Shown: piece by piece, positions 1 to 8,800 of the stretch | Layout of the letters: each line of letters begins with the position of its first letter | Position numbering within the stretch: position 1 is the stretch's first letter | NCBI GenBank assembly: GCA_035279665.1 | Contig: DATEHI010000152.1 | Span: 1-64,000, forward strand | DNA: 64,000 nucleotides | DNA from: CF-13 sp035279665 | GTDB lineage: Bacteria; Chloroflexota; Dormibacteria; CF-121 | Direction: 5' to 3' | The notes under the pieces: model-generated | Told to the model about the DNA's origin: nothing | Databases searched by the model: none | The model's input: the letters and a program-made list of their open reading frames with translations, nothing else | Made by a program: the position numbers and the translations under genes

Positions 1-936
1 GCCGAGCGTGACGTTCGTCAGGCCGGTCCAGGCGCACTTATCGCCGTTCTCGCTGCCCGAGGCGTCGTTCCAGCCGTCCTGCACGCCATTGTCATTGTCC
101 GGGTCGGTGACGGCCTCCTCGACCTCGTGCATCGTGACCACGCTGTAGCCGTCGTAGTAGCCGTGCCCGTAGGCGTCATTCGACTTATTGACATAGTTCT
201 GGCCGCAGCCAGCGCCCTGCTCGGGGACGTACGGCATGAACGAATAACGCACACCGCGGGCCGAGGTATGGGCGGTCTCGGAGTGATAGGCGCAGTAGAC
301 CGAGCCGTACGCGGTGGCCACGTGGCCGGGCTCGGTGAAGACGAGGTAGGTGGCGTTGACGTCATATCCGAAGTGCTGCGAGGCCTTGACCGCCTCAGCC
401 GCGACAGGATCGTCGACGGAATTCGTCAGCAGGCTCGTCGTCCCGATCGCCGCCGGCACCGGCGAGGGATCGATCCAGGTCCCCTTCAACTGGCCCGCGG
501 GGTTCGTGACGTACTGTGCGGCCGGCAGGCCGGCGCACGAGTCGAGCCCGGACGCGATGTTCTGACAGTACTGGGTCTGGATGCCCGCGTAGGGTGTGCC
601 GCCGACCTGGTTCAGCAGGTCCTTGACGTAGGTCATGGACGTGGCCTGCGTGTAGGTAAAACCCTGCGCCGAGAAGGAGAATCCGTTCTGCCAGGCCGGT
701 CCCCAGAAGACGACGTAAGTGGAGGGTGTGGCCTCGACCAGGCCGCCGTGATAGATCAGGTTGTTGGGAGACGGCGCACTCGCTGCGCCCAGCCCCCAGA
801 AGACGTGCTTCCCGTTGACCACCGGGAGATTTGGGGTGTTACCGAAGGATGCGGATGCGGTCAACCCGACGGCGAGAAGCGCGGCGCCGAGCGCGATCAG
901 TGATCGGACGGGACGGGGGCCCAGATGTCGATTCAC
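1..936 (-). CDS. Secreted protein with exordium/peptidase-like HE motif (3' end outside window)
   Basis: The open frame runs off the window edge, with at least 312 codons. The GTG start at 936 is set by a strong AGGAGG six bases upstream. Residues 1-32 form a signal peptide (Arg-rich start, hydrophobic core with ALGAALLAVGL, then a small-residue region), so the product is exported. The mature part is Gly/Tyr/Thr-rich. Near residue 268 it carries MHEVEEAVTDP, followed by GW-D-ASG and GDKC. This His-Glu...Thr-Asp-Pro...Gly-Asp-x-Cys arrangement is what I associate with exordium/phosphate-induced-1-like and related secreted putative zinc proteins. Proteolytic activity is inference. An inverted repeat lies in its leader at 971-993. 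Confidence 0.6.
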   Translation of the reverse strand, partial: MNRHLGPRPVRSLIALGAALLAVGLTASASFGNTPNLPVVNGKHVFWGLGAASAPSPNNLIYHGGLVEATPSTYVVFWGPAWQNGFSFSAQGFTYTQATSMTYVKDLLNQVGGTPYAGIQTQYCQNIASGLDSCAGLPAAQYVTNPAGQLKGTWIDPSPVPAAIGTTSLLTNSVDDPVAAEAVKASQHFGYDVNATYLVFTEPGHVATAYGSVYCAYHSETAHTSARGVRYSFMPYVPEQGAGCGQNYVNKSNDAYGHGYYDGYSVVTMHEVEEAVTDPDNDNGVQDGWNDASGSENGDKCAWTGLTNVTLG

Positions 937-970
937 GATGTTCCTCCTGCTCTTGAGGGTTCAGGACAAC

Positions 971-993
971 TGGCACCACGACGCGTGGTGCCA
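971..993. promoter_or_regulatory. Perfect 9-bp inverted repeat upstream of the secreted-protein gene
   Basis: TGGCACCAC and GTGGTGCCA flank a 5-base loop. The repeat lies between the end of the MFS gene (1076) and the GTG at 936. No T-tract follows on the minus strand, so it may be an operator or leader hairpin rather than a terminator. Just upstream on the minus strand TATCAG occurs twice, 3 bases apart. Confidence 0.45.
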
Positions 994-1075
994 TTGCCTG
1001 ATACAACTGATATAACAAAGCGGCTGCGTGAGGAGCAAGCTCAGCAGTACGTGACGGGCGGACGAACAACCGATG

Positions 1076-2521
1076 TCAAGCCGCGATCTCGCTCGTTTTT
1101 GGGCTGAGGGCCACCCGGGGGCCACGGATGGTCGTCAGCGCGACGAGGAAACCGGCGAACGCGATAAGGGAAGCAATTTCGAATGCCGTGGCATAGCCGC
1201 TCGTCACCGCGGTACTGACGGCGGCCCTTGTCAGCGGGCCATTGGCCAGGTGACTGGTCGTGACTGTGGCCGCCACGGTGCCAAGGATGGCGATGCCCAG
1301 GGATCCCCCCAGCTGCCGGCCAACGTTCAGCAGGGCGGACGCCAAACCCGATTCATCGGATGTGACTCCCGAGATCGCGACCACGCTGGTCGACACGAAC
1401 ACCATTCCGAGTCCGACGGCAAGGACCACGAGCGGACCGAGGACGTGCGATCCGTAGCCGGAGGAGATGGTGACGCCCGAGAGCCAGAAGAGCCCGATGG
1501 CGACCAACAGCGCTCCCAGGGTCATCGGCGCACGGGGGCCGATCCGCCCGATGAGGCGTGAGGTGATACCGGCGCCGAGGCCGACACCAAGGGCGGTGGG
1601 AAGGAACGCGACGCCGGCTTCTAACGGACTGAAGCGAAGCACGTTCTGCAGGAACAGCGTCAGCAGGAACAACATCCCGGACAGCGTCGCGCCGATTGCC
1701 AGCGACAGCACGTAGGCAGCCGACCGATTCCGATTAGCGAAGATCCGAAGCGGCATCAATGGCTGGCGGCTGAGTGCCTCGATCGCGACAAAGACCACGA
1801 GCAGCCCGAGCGCGATCGCGAGGGTCGCAACCGTCGCGGCGTCACGCCAACCGTGCGTTGCCGCCCGCGACAGGCTGTACACCAGCAGCGTGGCGCCCGC
1901 CGTCACCGAGATCGCGCCGGGCAGGTCGAGGCGCCCGCGCCGTCCCGGGGTGGCCAGCAAGACACGGGGTGCCACAAGCGCCAGCGCAATGCCGACCGGC
2001 ACGTTGACGAACAGGATCCATCGCCACGAGAAGTAGTTGGTGATGAAGCCCCCCAGAAGGAGTCCGAGGGCGCCTCCGCCCGCGGAGACCGCGGAATAGA
2101 CACCGAGCGCGCGGTTGCGGGCCTTTCCCTCCGTAAACGTGTCGGCGAGCAAGGAGAGGGCGGTCGGGGCCACGATCGCGCCACCGACTCCCTGCGCGAC
2201 CCGAGCGACGATGAGCAATGTCGAGGTGGCGGCAAGCCCTCCGGCCAGGGATCCGACGGTAAAGAGGAGCGTGCCGGTAATGAACATGCGGCGCCGTCCA
2301 AACAGGTCGCCGGCGCGACCGCCGAGCAGGAGCAGCCCGCCGAAGGCGATGGCATAGGCGTTGACCACCCACTCGAGGTTGGTGGCGGTAAAGTGCAGCG
2401 ATCGTTGGATCGACGGCAATGCGACGTTGACGATCGCGACATCGAGCACCACCATCAACTGCGCCACGGCGATGACGGCGAGGGCGAGGCCGAGATTACG
2501 GGGACGCGGAGCTGTCGTCAT
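1076..2521 (-). CDS. MFS drug exporter, DHA2/EmrB-QacA type
   Basis: 481 aa with about 14 hydrophobic segments, the usual length and topology of the DHA2 (14-TMS) drug:H+ antiporters. Near the N-terminus it has the family motif LDVAIVNVALPSI in TM1 and the cytoplasmic motif A loop GRAGDLFGRRR. A Gly/Pro-rich motif-C-like stretch (GVGGAIVAPTALSLL) follows around residue 110. Expected role: proton-driven efflux of hydrophobic or cationic compounds across the inner membrane; the substrate cannot be read from sequence. It lies 12 bases downstream of the Ddn-like gene on the same strand, so the two are probably cotranscribed from the 2960-3110 region. Confidence 0.9.
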   Translation of the reverse strand: MTTAPRPRNLGLALAVIAVAQLMVVLDVAIVNVALPSIQRSLHFTATNLEWVVNAYAIAFGGLLLLGGRAGDLFGRRRMFITGTLLFTVGSLAGGLAATSTLLIVARVAQGVGGAIVAPTALSLLADTFTEGKARNRALGVYSAVSAGGGALGLLLGGFITNYFSWRWILFVNVPVGIALALVAPRVLLATPGRRGRLDLPGAISVTAGATLLVYSLSRAATHGWRDAATVATLAIALGLLVVFVAIEALSRQPLMPLRIFANRNRSAAYVLSLAIGATLSGMLFLLTLFLQNVLRFSPLEAGVAFLPTALGVGLGAGITSRLIGRIGPRAPMTLGALLVAIGLFWLSGVTISSGYGSHVLGPLVVLAVGLGMVFVSTSVVAISGVTSDESGLASALLNVGRQLGGSLGIAILGTVAATVTTSHLANGPLTRAAVSTAVTSGYATAFEIASLIAFAGFLVALTTIRGPRVALSPKTSEIAA

Positions 2522-2533
2522 TCTGTTTTTCTC

Positions 2534-2959
2534 CTATGCGACCCGAAGCCGCAGGTATTCGTTGATGCCGATGAGGCGGAACTGCAGCCGCTCATAGCGG
2601 GGAAACGCCGGCGCGGCCGTGGCGTAGTCGATGACGTCGGGCTCGACCAGGGTGTAATCCTTGCCGCGATAGGTGACCACGCATCCGCCGGCGGCCAGCA
2701 CATTCCGGTACCATGCCGCGTCCTCACCGAAGGTCCGCGGCATGATGAAGTTGTTGCCCAGCGGGCGCATCCCGAGGGGCGTGGCATAGGATCGGCCGGT
2801 GCGCCGGCCACGGTGGTGCAGGATGCCCAGGATGGGGATCCATCGCCGTCCGGCGATCCGCAGGATGACGGGATTCACGAAGCGGGCAACGGACCGGACC
2901 ACGCGCCGAGTACGCGGTCCGAGAGAGGTCGTGTGGATCGCCGTGTGTGCAATGGTCAT
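2534..2959 (-). CDS. Ddn-like nitroreductase/quinone reductase family protein (deazaflavin-type split barrel)
   Basis: 141 aa from the ATG at 2959, which has GGAGG nine bases upstream; an upstream in-frame ATG at 3016 lacks a ribosome site and is rejected. The core motif HHRGRRTGRSYATPLG, followed by a short barrel with YRGKDYTLVEPDV, is characteristic of the nitroreductase family of F420-dependent Ddn-type enzymes (PNPOx-like fold). The expected role is F420H2- or flavin-dependent reduction of quinones or other electrophiles, often at the membrane. Cofactor use is inferred from the family. First gene of a two-gene unit with the MFS exporter, suggesting detoxification. Confidence 0.8.
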   Translation of the reverse strand: MTIAHTAIHTTSLGPRTRRVVRSVARFVNPVILRIAGRRWIPILGILHHRGRRTGRSYATPLGMRPLGNNFIMPRTFGEDAAWYRNVLAAGGCVVTYRGKDYTLVEPDVIDYATAAPAFPRYERLQFRLIGINEYLRLRVA

Positions 2960-2981
2960 TTCTGAACCTCCAAAGGCGAAT

Positions 2982-2993
2982 GAGTCATGACTC
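2982..2993. promoter_or_regulatory. 12-bp perfect palindrome in divergent promoter region
   Basis: GAGTCATGACTC is self-complementary and lies 22 bases upstream of the Ddn-like start, between it and the divergent sigma-factor gene. It is a plausible dimeric repressor site; no regulator is assigned. Confidence 0.4.
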
Positions 2994-3024
2994 GTGCCAC
3001 TAGGACGGCGAAGCACGCTAGAAC

Positions 3025-3047
3025 GTGACGTCGGCGGCCGATGTCAC
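3025..3047. promoter_or_regulatory. Interrupted inverted repeat GTGAC-N13-GTCAC
   Basis: GTGAC and GTCAC flank a spacer that itself has CGG/CCG symmetry. It sits in the same divergent promoter region, upstream of the ECF sigma gene. It could be an operator or a sigma-autoregulated promoter element; the sequence alone does not decide. Confidence 0.3.
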
Positions 3048-3112
3048 ATTCCTGAGCCCTGTCCCGTCCTTATCTCGATGCATATCGCATGCTTAAGGCG
3101 AGGCGACGGCCG

Positions 3113-4012
3113 ATGATGGAAAACGATGCGTGGGTCACACAGGCGTGGTCGGATCACCACGGCTTCTTGCTGGACGTCGCCTACCGACTGCTGGGCAGTT
3201 ACAGCGAAGCGGAGGACACCGTGCAGGAAGCCTTCACCAAGCTCCTCCGCACCGACCTCGACCCGATCGACGACATGCGGGCCTGGCTCGTCGTCGTCGT
3301 CAGCCGGCTCTGCCTCGACCAGCTGCGATCGGCCAGGGTCCGCCGCGAAGCCTACGTGGGGCCGTGGTTCCCCGAGCCGCTGATCCACTCGGACACGATG
3401 TCCGACCCGGCCGACATCGTGACCATGGACGAGAGCGTTCGGATGGCGCTGCTGATCGTCCTGGAACGAATGTCGCCTGCCGAGCGCGTCGTGTTTGTGC
3501 TCCACGACGTCTTCGACTTTCCATTTGAAAAAGTCGCGCCCATGGTGAAGAAGTCGCCGGCCGCATGCCGGCAACTCGCCAGTCGAGCGCGCCGGCGCAT
3601 CAACGAAGAGGCGGCCTTACCTCGGTTCGCGATCGATCCCCAGGAGCAGCGCCGGGTCGTCGATGCGTTCATCGCGGCCTGCGCGGGTGGGGACCTCGAG
3701 GCGCTGCTTCCGCTACTGGATCCTTCAGTTGTCGGATGGGCCGATGTCGGCGGGACGCTGGCCGTCGTCAGCCAGCCGAATGTCGGCCGCGAGACGGTCG
3801 CCCAGCAAGTGATGAAATTCTTCGGCGACCCGGCCACGACCCTGACCGCCCGAGAAATCAATGGTGAGGCCGGCATCGTCGCCTTGCGCGAGGGGGCCGT
3901 CGCCGCCGTTCTGGCTCTCACCGTCAGGGACCACCTGATCGTGCGCATCTACGCCGTCGTGGATCCGCGCAAGCTGGTTCAGGTCAAGCGGGTGCTCGAC
4001 ACGTCGCACTGA
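3113..4012 (+). CDS. ECF sigma factor, SigJ/ECF41-like, with C-terminal SnoaL-type domain
   Basis: 299 aa from the ATG at 3113. An ATG at 3089 adds eight residues but has no ribosome site, whereas GCGAGG precedes 3113. Sigma-70 region 2 is clear (LLDVAYRLLGSYSEAEDTVQEAF). Region 4 follows at about residues 110-170 (LERMSPAERVVFVLHDVFDFPFEKVA). The last 100 residues form an NTF2/SnoaL-like fold (FIAACAGGDLEALLPLLD), the hallmark of ECF41-type factors whose extension controls activity instead of a separate anti-sigma. Such factors usually sit beside oxidoreductases; here the divergent Ddn-like gene may be a target. The 3' end overlaps the convergent sigma gene by 34 bases. Confidence 0.85.
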   Translation: MMENDAWVTQAWSDHHGFLLDVAYRLLGSYSEAEDTVQEAFTKLLRTDLDPIDDMRAWLVVVVSRLCLDQLRSARVRREAYVGPWFPEPLIHSDTMSDPADIVTMDESVRMALLIVLERMSPAERVVFVLHDVFDFPFEKVAPMVKKSPAACRQLASRARRRINEEAALPRFAIDPQEQRRVVDAFIAACAGGDLEALLPLLDPSVVGWADVGGTLAVVSQPNVGRETVAQQVMKFFGDPATTLTAREINGEAGIVALREGAVAAVLALTVRDHLIVRIYAVVDPRKLVQVKRVLDTSH

Positions 4013-5415
4013 GCGGCCCGCTCGAGCAGCTGTTCGCGCTGGCGAGCATTGAGAGTCAAACTCGCCGCACGCTCGAACTCCACGCGGGCTTCATCGAAGC
4101 GTGCGAGCTTGGCGAGGAGGTCACCCCGCACGCTCGGCAAATACTGATAGCTCGCCAGCGACGGCTCGGCGGTGAGCGCATCGACGAGCCCGAGCCCCGC
4201 CGCCGGGCCGAATGCCATGCCATGGGCGACCGCCCGATTCAACTCCACCACAGGTGATGGCGCGAGGTGGGCGAGGGCGTCGTAGAGCGCCGCGATCCGC
4301 GCCCAGTCCGTTTCGGCCGCCGTCCGAGCCCGGGCGTGGCAGGCGGCAATCGCGGCCTGTAGCGCGTAGGGTCCGAGCCCACCGCCGAGTTGCTCGGCAC
4401 GCTCCAGCGAGACGACTCCACGGCGGATCAACAGTTGATCCCAGCGTCCACGGTCCTGGTCGAGCAAGAGAACCGGGTCTCCGCTTCGACCGATTCGGGC
4501 GCGCGTGCGTGAAGCCTGGATCTCCATCAGCGCGACGAGACCGTGCACCTCCGGCTCCCTGGGGGTGAGCTCGGCGAGGATCCGGCCGAGACGAAGCGCG
4601 TCCTCGCAGAGCGCGGGGCGCAGCCAATCATCACCCGCCGTGGCCGCGTAGCCCTCATTGAAGATGAGGTAGATCACCTCGAGGACCGATGACAGTCTGG
4701 CCGCACGCGCGGCTCCCTGCGGCACCCCGAAAGGAACTCGTGCTTCGTGAAGCGCCCGCTTGGCCCGCACGATTCGTTGGGCGATGGCTGGTTCAGCAAC
4801 GAGAAACGCTCGCGCGATCTCTTCGGTCGTCAGGCCGCCGAGGAGGCGAAGGGTCAGCGCGACCCTCGCCTCGGTCGAGAGCACCGGGTGACAGGCAGTG
4901 AAGATGAGACGAAGGAGGTCGTCCCCGAAGTCATCGTCAGTGACGGCCTCGAATTCCCGCTCGGATATCTCATGCTCGACCCCCAGCAATTCGTGTCCCA
5001 TTTCCTCGTACTTCAGCTCGAGGCGTTTCCTTCGGCGAAGGAGATCGATCGCGCGATGTTTTGCGGTGCCCATGAGCCAGGCGCCCGGTCTGTCGGGAAT
5101 CCCCGATCGCGGCCATTGTTCGAGCGCCGCAACCAACGCGTCCTGCGCGAGCTCCTCCGCGAGGCCGACTTCGTGCACGATGCGCGCGAGGCCGGCAATC
5201 AGCCGGGCAGACTCGATCCTCCAGACAGCGTCAATCGCGCGACGCGTGTCGGTCGCCGTCGTCTCTACTGCCTGGCGGCCGCCTGCGAACGCAGGCGCTC
5301 CTCCCGCTTCCTGGCCTCTGGCGTCAGGTTGGCACCGAAGTCGTCGGCCTCGTAGACCTGACGAATCTCGACCTCGCCCTCCTCGCCGGTGGGGTTGGGG
5401 ATGCGCCTGACCCAT
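3979..5415 (-). CDS. ECF sigma factor, ECF42/SigI-like with TPR-like C-terminal extension
   Basis: The conserved part begins with AVWRIESARLIAGLARIV, followed by sigma region 2 (GLAEELAQDALVAALEQWP, AWLMGTAKHRAIDLLRR), region 4 (RVALTLRLLGGLTTEEIARAF) and a long helical TPR-like domain. This matches ECF42 factors of about 400-420 aa that are controlled by YCII/DGPF neighbours. The start is unclear. The homologous region begins at about 5262, just after the YCII stop, but no ATG/GTG/TTG exists there. The nearest usable in-frame starts, ATG at 5415 and GTG at 5448, lie inside the YCII gene and add a non-homologous Arg/Gly-rich tail. I list 5415; a rare ATT start near 5236 is possible. Confidence 0.8.
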   Translation of the reverse strand: MGQAHPQPHRRGGRGRDSSGLRGRRLRCQPDARGQEAGGAPAFAGGRQAVETTATDTRRAIDAVWRIESARLIAGLARIVHEVGLAEELAQDALVAALEQWPRSGIPDRPGAWLMGTAKHRAIDLLRRRKRLELKYEEMGHELLGVEHEISEREFEAVTDDDFGDDLLRLIFTACHPVLSTEARVALTLRLLGGLTTEEIARAFLVAEPAIAQRIVRAKRALHEARVPFGVPQGAARAARLSSVLEVIYLIFNEGYAATAGDDWLRPALCEDALRLGRILAELTPREPEVHGLVALMEIQASRTRARIGRSGDPVLLLDQDRGRWDQLLIRRGVVSLERAEQLGGGLGPYALQAAIAACHARARTAAETDWARIAALYDALAHLAPSPVVELNRAVAHGMAFGPAAGLGLVDALTAEPSLASYQYLPSVRGDLLAKLARFDEARVEFERAASLTLNARQREQLLERAAQCDVSSTRLT

Positions 5416-5690
5416 TCGAGCGCCTCGTCCAACGATTTCACCTGCCACAGCCAGAAGCCGGCGATCAACTCCTTCGTCTCGGCGAATGGCCCATCGACGA
5501 CCGTCCGCTTGGTGCCGGCGAACTTGACGCGCGCGCCTTTCGAGCTCGGCTGGAGCCCCTCGCCGGCGAGCATCACGCCGGCCTTCATCAGCTCCTCATT
5601 GAACTGGCCCATCTCGGTCAGGAGCTGCTCACTGGGAAGCACGCCCGCCTCCGACTGCTGGCTGGCCTTGATCAGGATCATGAATCGCAT
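5265..5690 (-). CDS. YCII/DGPF-domain protein
   Basis: 141 aa. The ATG at 5690 follows AAGGAGG at good spacing. MRFMILIKA at the start and VVDGPFAETKELIAGFWLWQV in the middle give the DGPF motif of the YCII-related fold, a small ferredoxin-like alpha/beta protein. These genes typically precede ECF42 sigma factors, as here, and are thought to be part of the regulon or its control; the biochemical role is not established. The 3' part shares about 150 bases with the upstream reading frame of the sigma gene. Confidence 0.88.
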   Translation of the reverse strand: MRFMILIKASQQSEAGVLPSEQLLTEMGQFNEELMKAGVMLAGEGLQPSSKGARVKFAGTKRTVVDGPFAETKELIAGFWLWQVKSLDEALEWVRRIPNPTGEEGEVEIRQVYEADDFGANLTPEARKREERLRSQAAARQ

Positions 5691-5841
5691 CGTTGTGTCC
5701 TCCTTGGTGATGGTCTCTACCTGGACGTCGAATGGCGACCAGCCAAATCGACAACGGCCTGTGGATGATGCCCATTGATGACGGTCGCCCCGCCTGCTAG
5801 TCTATGCGGGTTTCCGGCAGGCACCAGGGAGGGGACAGGCC

Positions 5842-8800
5842 GTGATTCGACAGCGTGCATCGCGACTTCGCAGGTTGAGTCTCACGGTCGGCCTGGCGCT
5901 CGCACTCCTGCCGGTCGGGCTTTCGCCAATCAGTGGATGGGCATCCCACGCGGCATCGGACGGGCCGGGAAATCTGTCGCACTTCGACCTGGCGCGGAAG
6001 GATTGCCTGGGCACCGCCCGGAACACCACGTCGAAAGTCTGGTTCACGGTCGCCAACGGTGTCCTGAGCGACGTCTATTTCCCGACCGCGGACAACACGA
6101 ATGTCGAAACCCTCCAACTCGTCGTGACGGACGGGCGCACCTTCACGGACCTGCAGACGCGCGACATGACCTACACGGTGAGGGCGCCGGATGCGCGGTC
6201 ACTCGAATGCCAGGTGACCAGCACGGCAAAAAGCGGACGGTACCGGATCACGACCGACTATCTCACCGATCCCGCGCGGAACACGCTGCTGATGCGCATC
6301 GCGTTCGAGCCGCAGGAGGGCGACAACGCGAACTATCACGTCTATCTTCGGTACGACCCGAGCATCAATGGCAATGGCGGGGGCGGTTCGGGCAACGGGG
6401 GTGGTGACTCCGGCCTCATCGATACCTCGACTGGGCACGCAGTTCCCGTCGCCTTCGACACCACGACCACGAGCCAGGCGGTCAACCGCACTTACGCGGT
6501 CCCGGTCTTCAGCGCGCTCGATGCCTCGCGGCCCTTCCGCCAGGTTAGCAACGGCTTCAAGGGCGCCGCCAGCGATGGTCTCACCCAGCTTGATGCGTCT
6601 CACGCGATGACCTCCACCAACGACACCGCCAGCAACGGCAACCTCGTCCAGACCGCGCAGCTCGACTTCGCCGAGGAGGGTGAGCTGACTCTGGCGCTCG
6701 GCTTCGGCACCACCCAGGCGCAGGCTGTCGCCGCCGCCGCCGGCTCGCTGCACGGCGAATTCGATGACGTGCGGGGCTCCTTCCAGGCCGGCTGGCACGC
6801 GTACGACGCCTCGCTGATCAAGCCGCCAGCCCACGTGGCCGGCGTGACGCGAAGCCAGTGGCGCCAGCTGGTGAACGGCTACTACTTGAGCGCCAACGTC
6901 GTCAAAGCCAGCGAGGACAAGACGTTTCCCGGCGCGATCGTAGCCAGCCTCGCGTCGCCCTGGGGCCAGGCGATCTCGGCCGGCGACCCCAACAATCTCT
7001 ACTTCGGCTCGTACCGGGAGGTCTTTGCGCGCGATCTCTACGAGGCCTGGACCGCACTCATGGTGGATGGCGACGTGCAGACCGCGCGTGCTGCGGCGCG
7101 GTTCCTCCTGGAGCGGCAGCAGCTCCCGGATGGATCCATGCCGCGCAACAGCCTGCTCAACGGCAAGGTGGCGCCCGACTCCTTCAACACCCAGCTGGAC
7201 GAAGTGAGCTACCCGATCGTGATGGCCTACCAGCTCGGCATGACCGACTCCGTCCTGTATCAGAACCACATCCGATCGGCGATCGATTTCTTGATCGCGC
7301 ACGGCCCGTCCTTCGGTCCTGAGCGCTGGGAAGAGCAGGGCGGCTTCTCACCCTCCACGATCGCGGCCGAAGTCGCCGGGCTCGTGGCAGGCGCGACGAT
7401 TGCCGAGGCCAACGGCGATACCGCAACGGCGAATGTGGCGCGCGCCGTCGCCGACGACTGGCAGCGGAGCCTTCCCGGCTGGGCCGTCACGACCAACGGG
7501 CCGCTCGCGAGCCATCCGTACTACATCCGTCTTTCGAAGTCGGGCGATCCCAACGCGGCCATCTCGTACAACGTCGGCAATGGCGGCCCGACGCTGGACC
7601 AGCGCGCGATCATCGACCAGGGGTTCCTGGAGATGGTGCGCCTCGGCCTGACGCCGGCCTCGGATCCGACCATCGCGCAGTCGCTCCCGGTCGTCGACGC
7701 CACCATCAAGGCCGACACGTCGACCGGCGCCGGCTTCCATCGCTACAACGGTGACGGCTATGGCGACGGTGCCGGCGATGGGCACCCATGGGCGCCGTCG
7801 GGCAAAGGCACCGGCCATCTGTGGCCGGCGCTGGCGGGTGAGCGGGGCGAGTACGAGCTCGCGACCGGCAATGCCGCCGCCGGATGGCAACGTCTGATCG
7901 CGATGCTGGGCGGCGCCTCGGGTCCCGGGTTGATCCCGGAGCAGGTCTGGGAGCTGCCCGACCTCGCCGCCTCACCGTTCGGGACGGATCCGACCGTCGC
8001 CTCGATCGGGTTCCACAACGGCGGGCCGGCGGGGTCGGCATCGCCGCTGACATGGTCGGACGCGCAGTACGTTCGCCTGATGCGCGATCTGAGTGCCGGC
8101 AAGGTGCTCGAGCAGCCGGCCATTGTGGCCAACCGGTATGTCGCGCATCAGCAGGGACAGACCAGCCTGACCGTCACCCAGCCGGCCGACAACAGCGCGG
8201 TCGCCGGGTCCCCGGTCACGGTAGCCGGCACGTCGCTGCCGGGCAACACGATCTCCGTCGCGGCGACGAACACCGATAACAACAGCCAGACCACGACGGG
8301 GACGACCGCGGTTCAGCCCGACGGCAGCTTCAGCCTGTTGGTACCGGTCGGCGGAGGCACGACGGTGGTGAACATCGTGGCCGTGAGCCCCACCGGCGCG
8401 ACCGCGCACGTGCAGCGGAGCATCGTGTTTGACTTCACGCCGGGAACGGTCCTCCTGGACGTCACCGACCCGAGTGGCGACGACAACGGGCCCGGGAACT
8501 ATGCGTATCCGACGGCCGGGGACTTCCATGCGGGCGCGTTCGACATCCAGGAGTTCCGCGTCATCGAGAGTCCGGACGGCGCGACCACCACCTTCAAGTT
8601 GAAGGTGCGCGACCTGTCCCCAACGTTTGGCAGCCCGCTCGGCGCGCAGCTGGTCGACGTCTACGTGCACGACCCGGCCGCCGCGGCGCCGAACACGTCG
8701 ACGGCGGCGTCGTTCCCTCAGCGCAATTACGCCATCGCGGCCCCCGGGGCCTGGAGCCGCCTGGTCGAGGTGCAGGGCTTCGGCCAGCGCTATATCGATG

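Noticed and set aside
6199..7302. Long antisense open frame (367 codons) opposite the glucoamylase gene
   Set aside because: It lacks any recognisable motif and has the Arg/Val/Gly/Ala bias of GC-rich shadow frames; the plus frame is a clear GH15 protein. The same applies to the other long antisense frames, for example opposite CphA, DnaE2, the GT39 gene and the last GH57.
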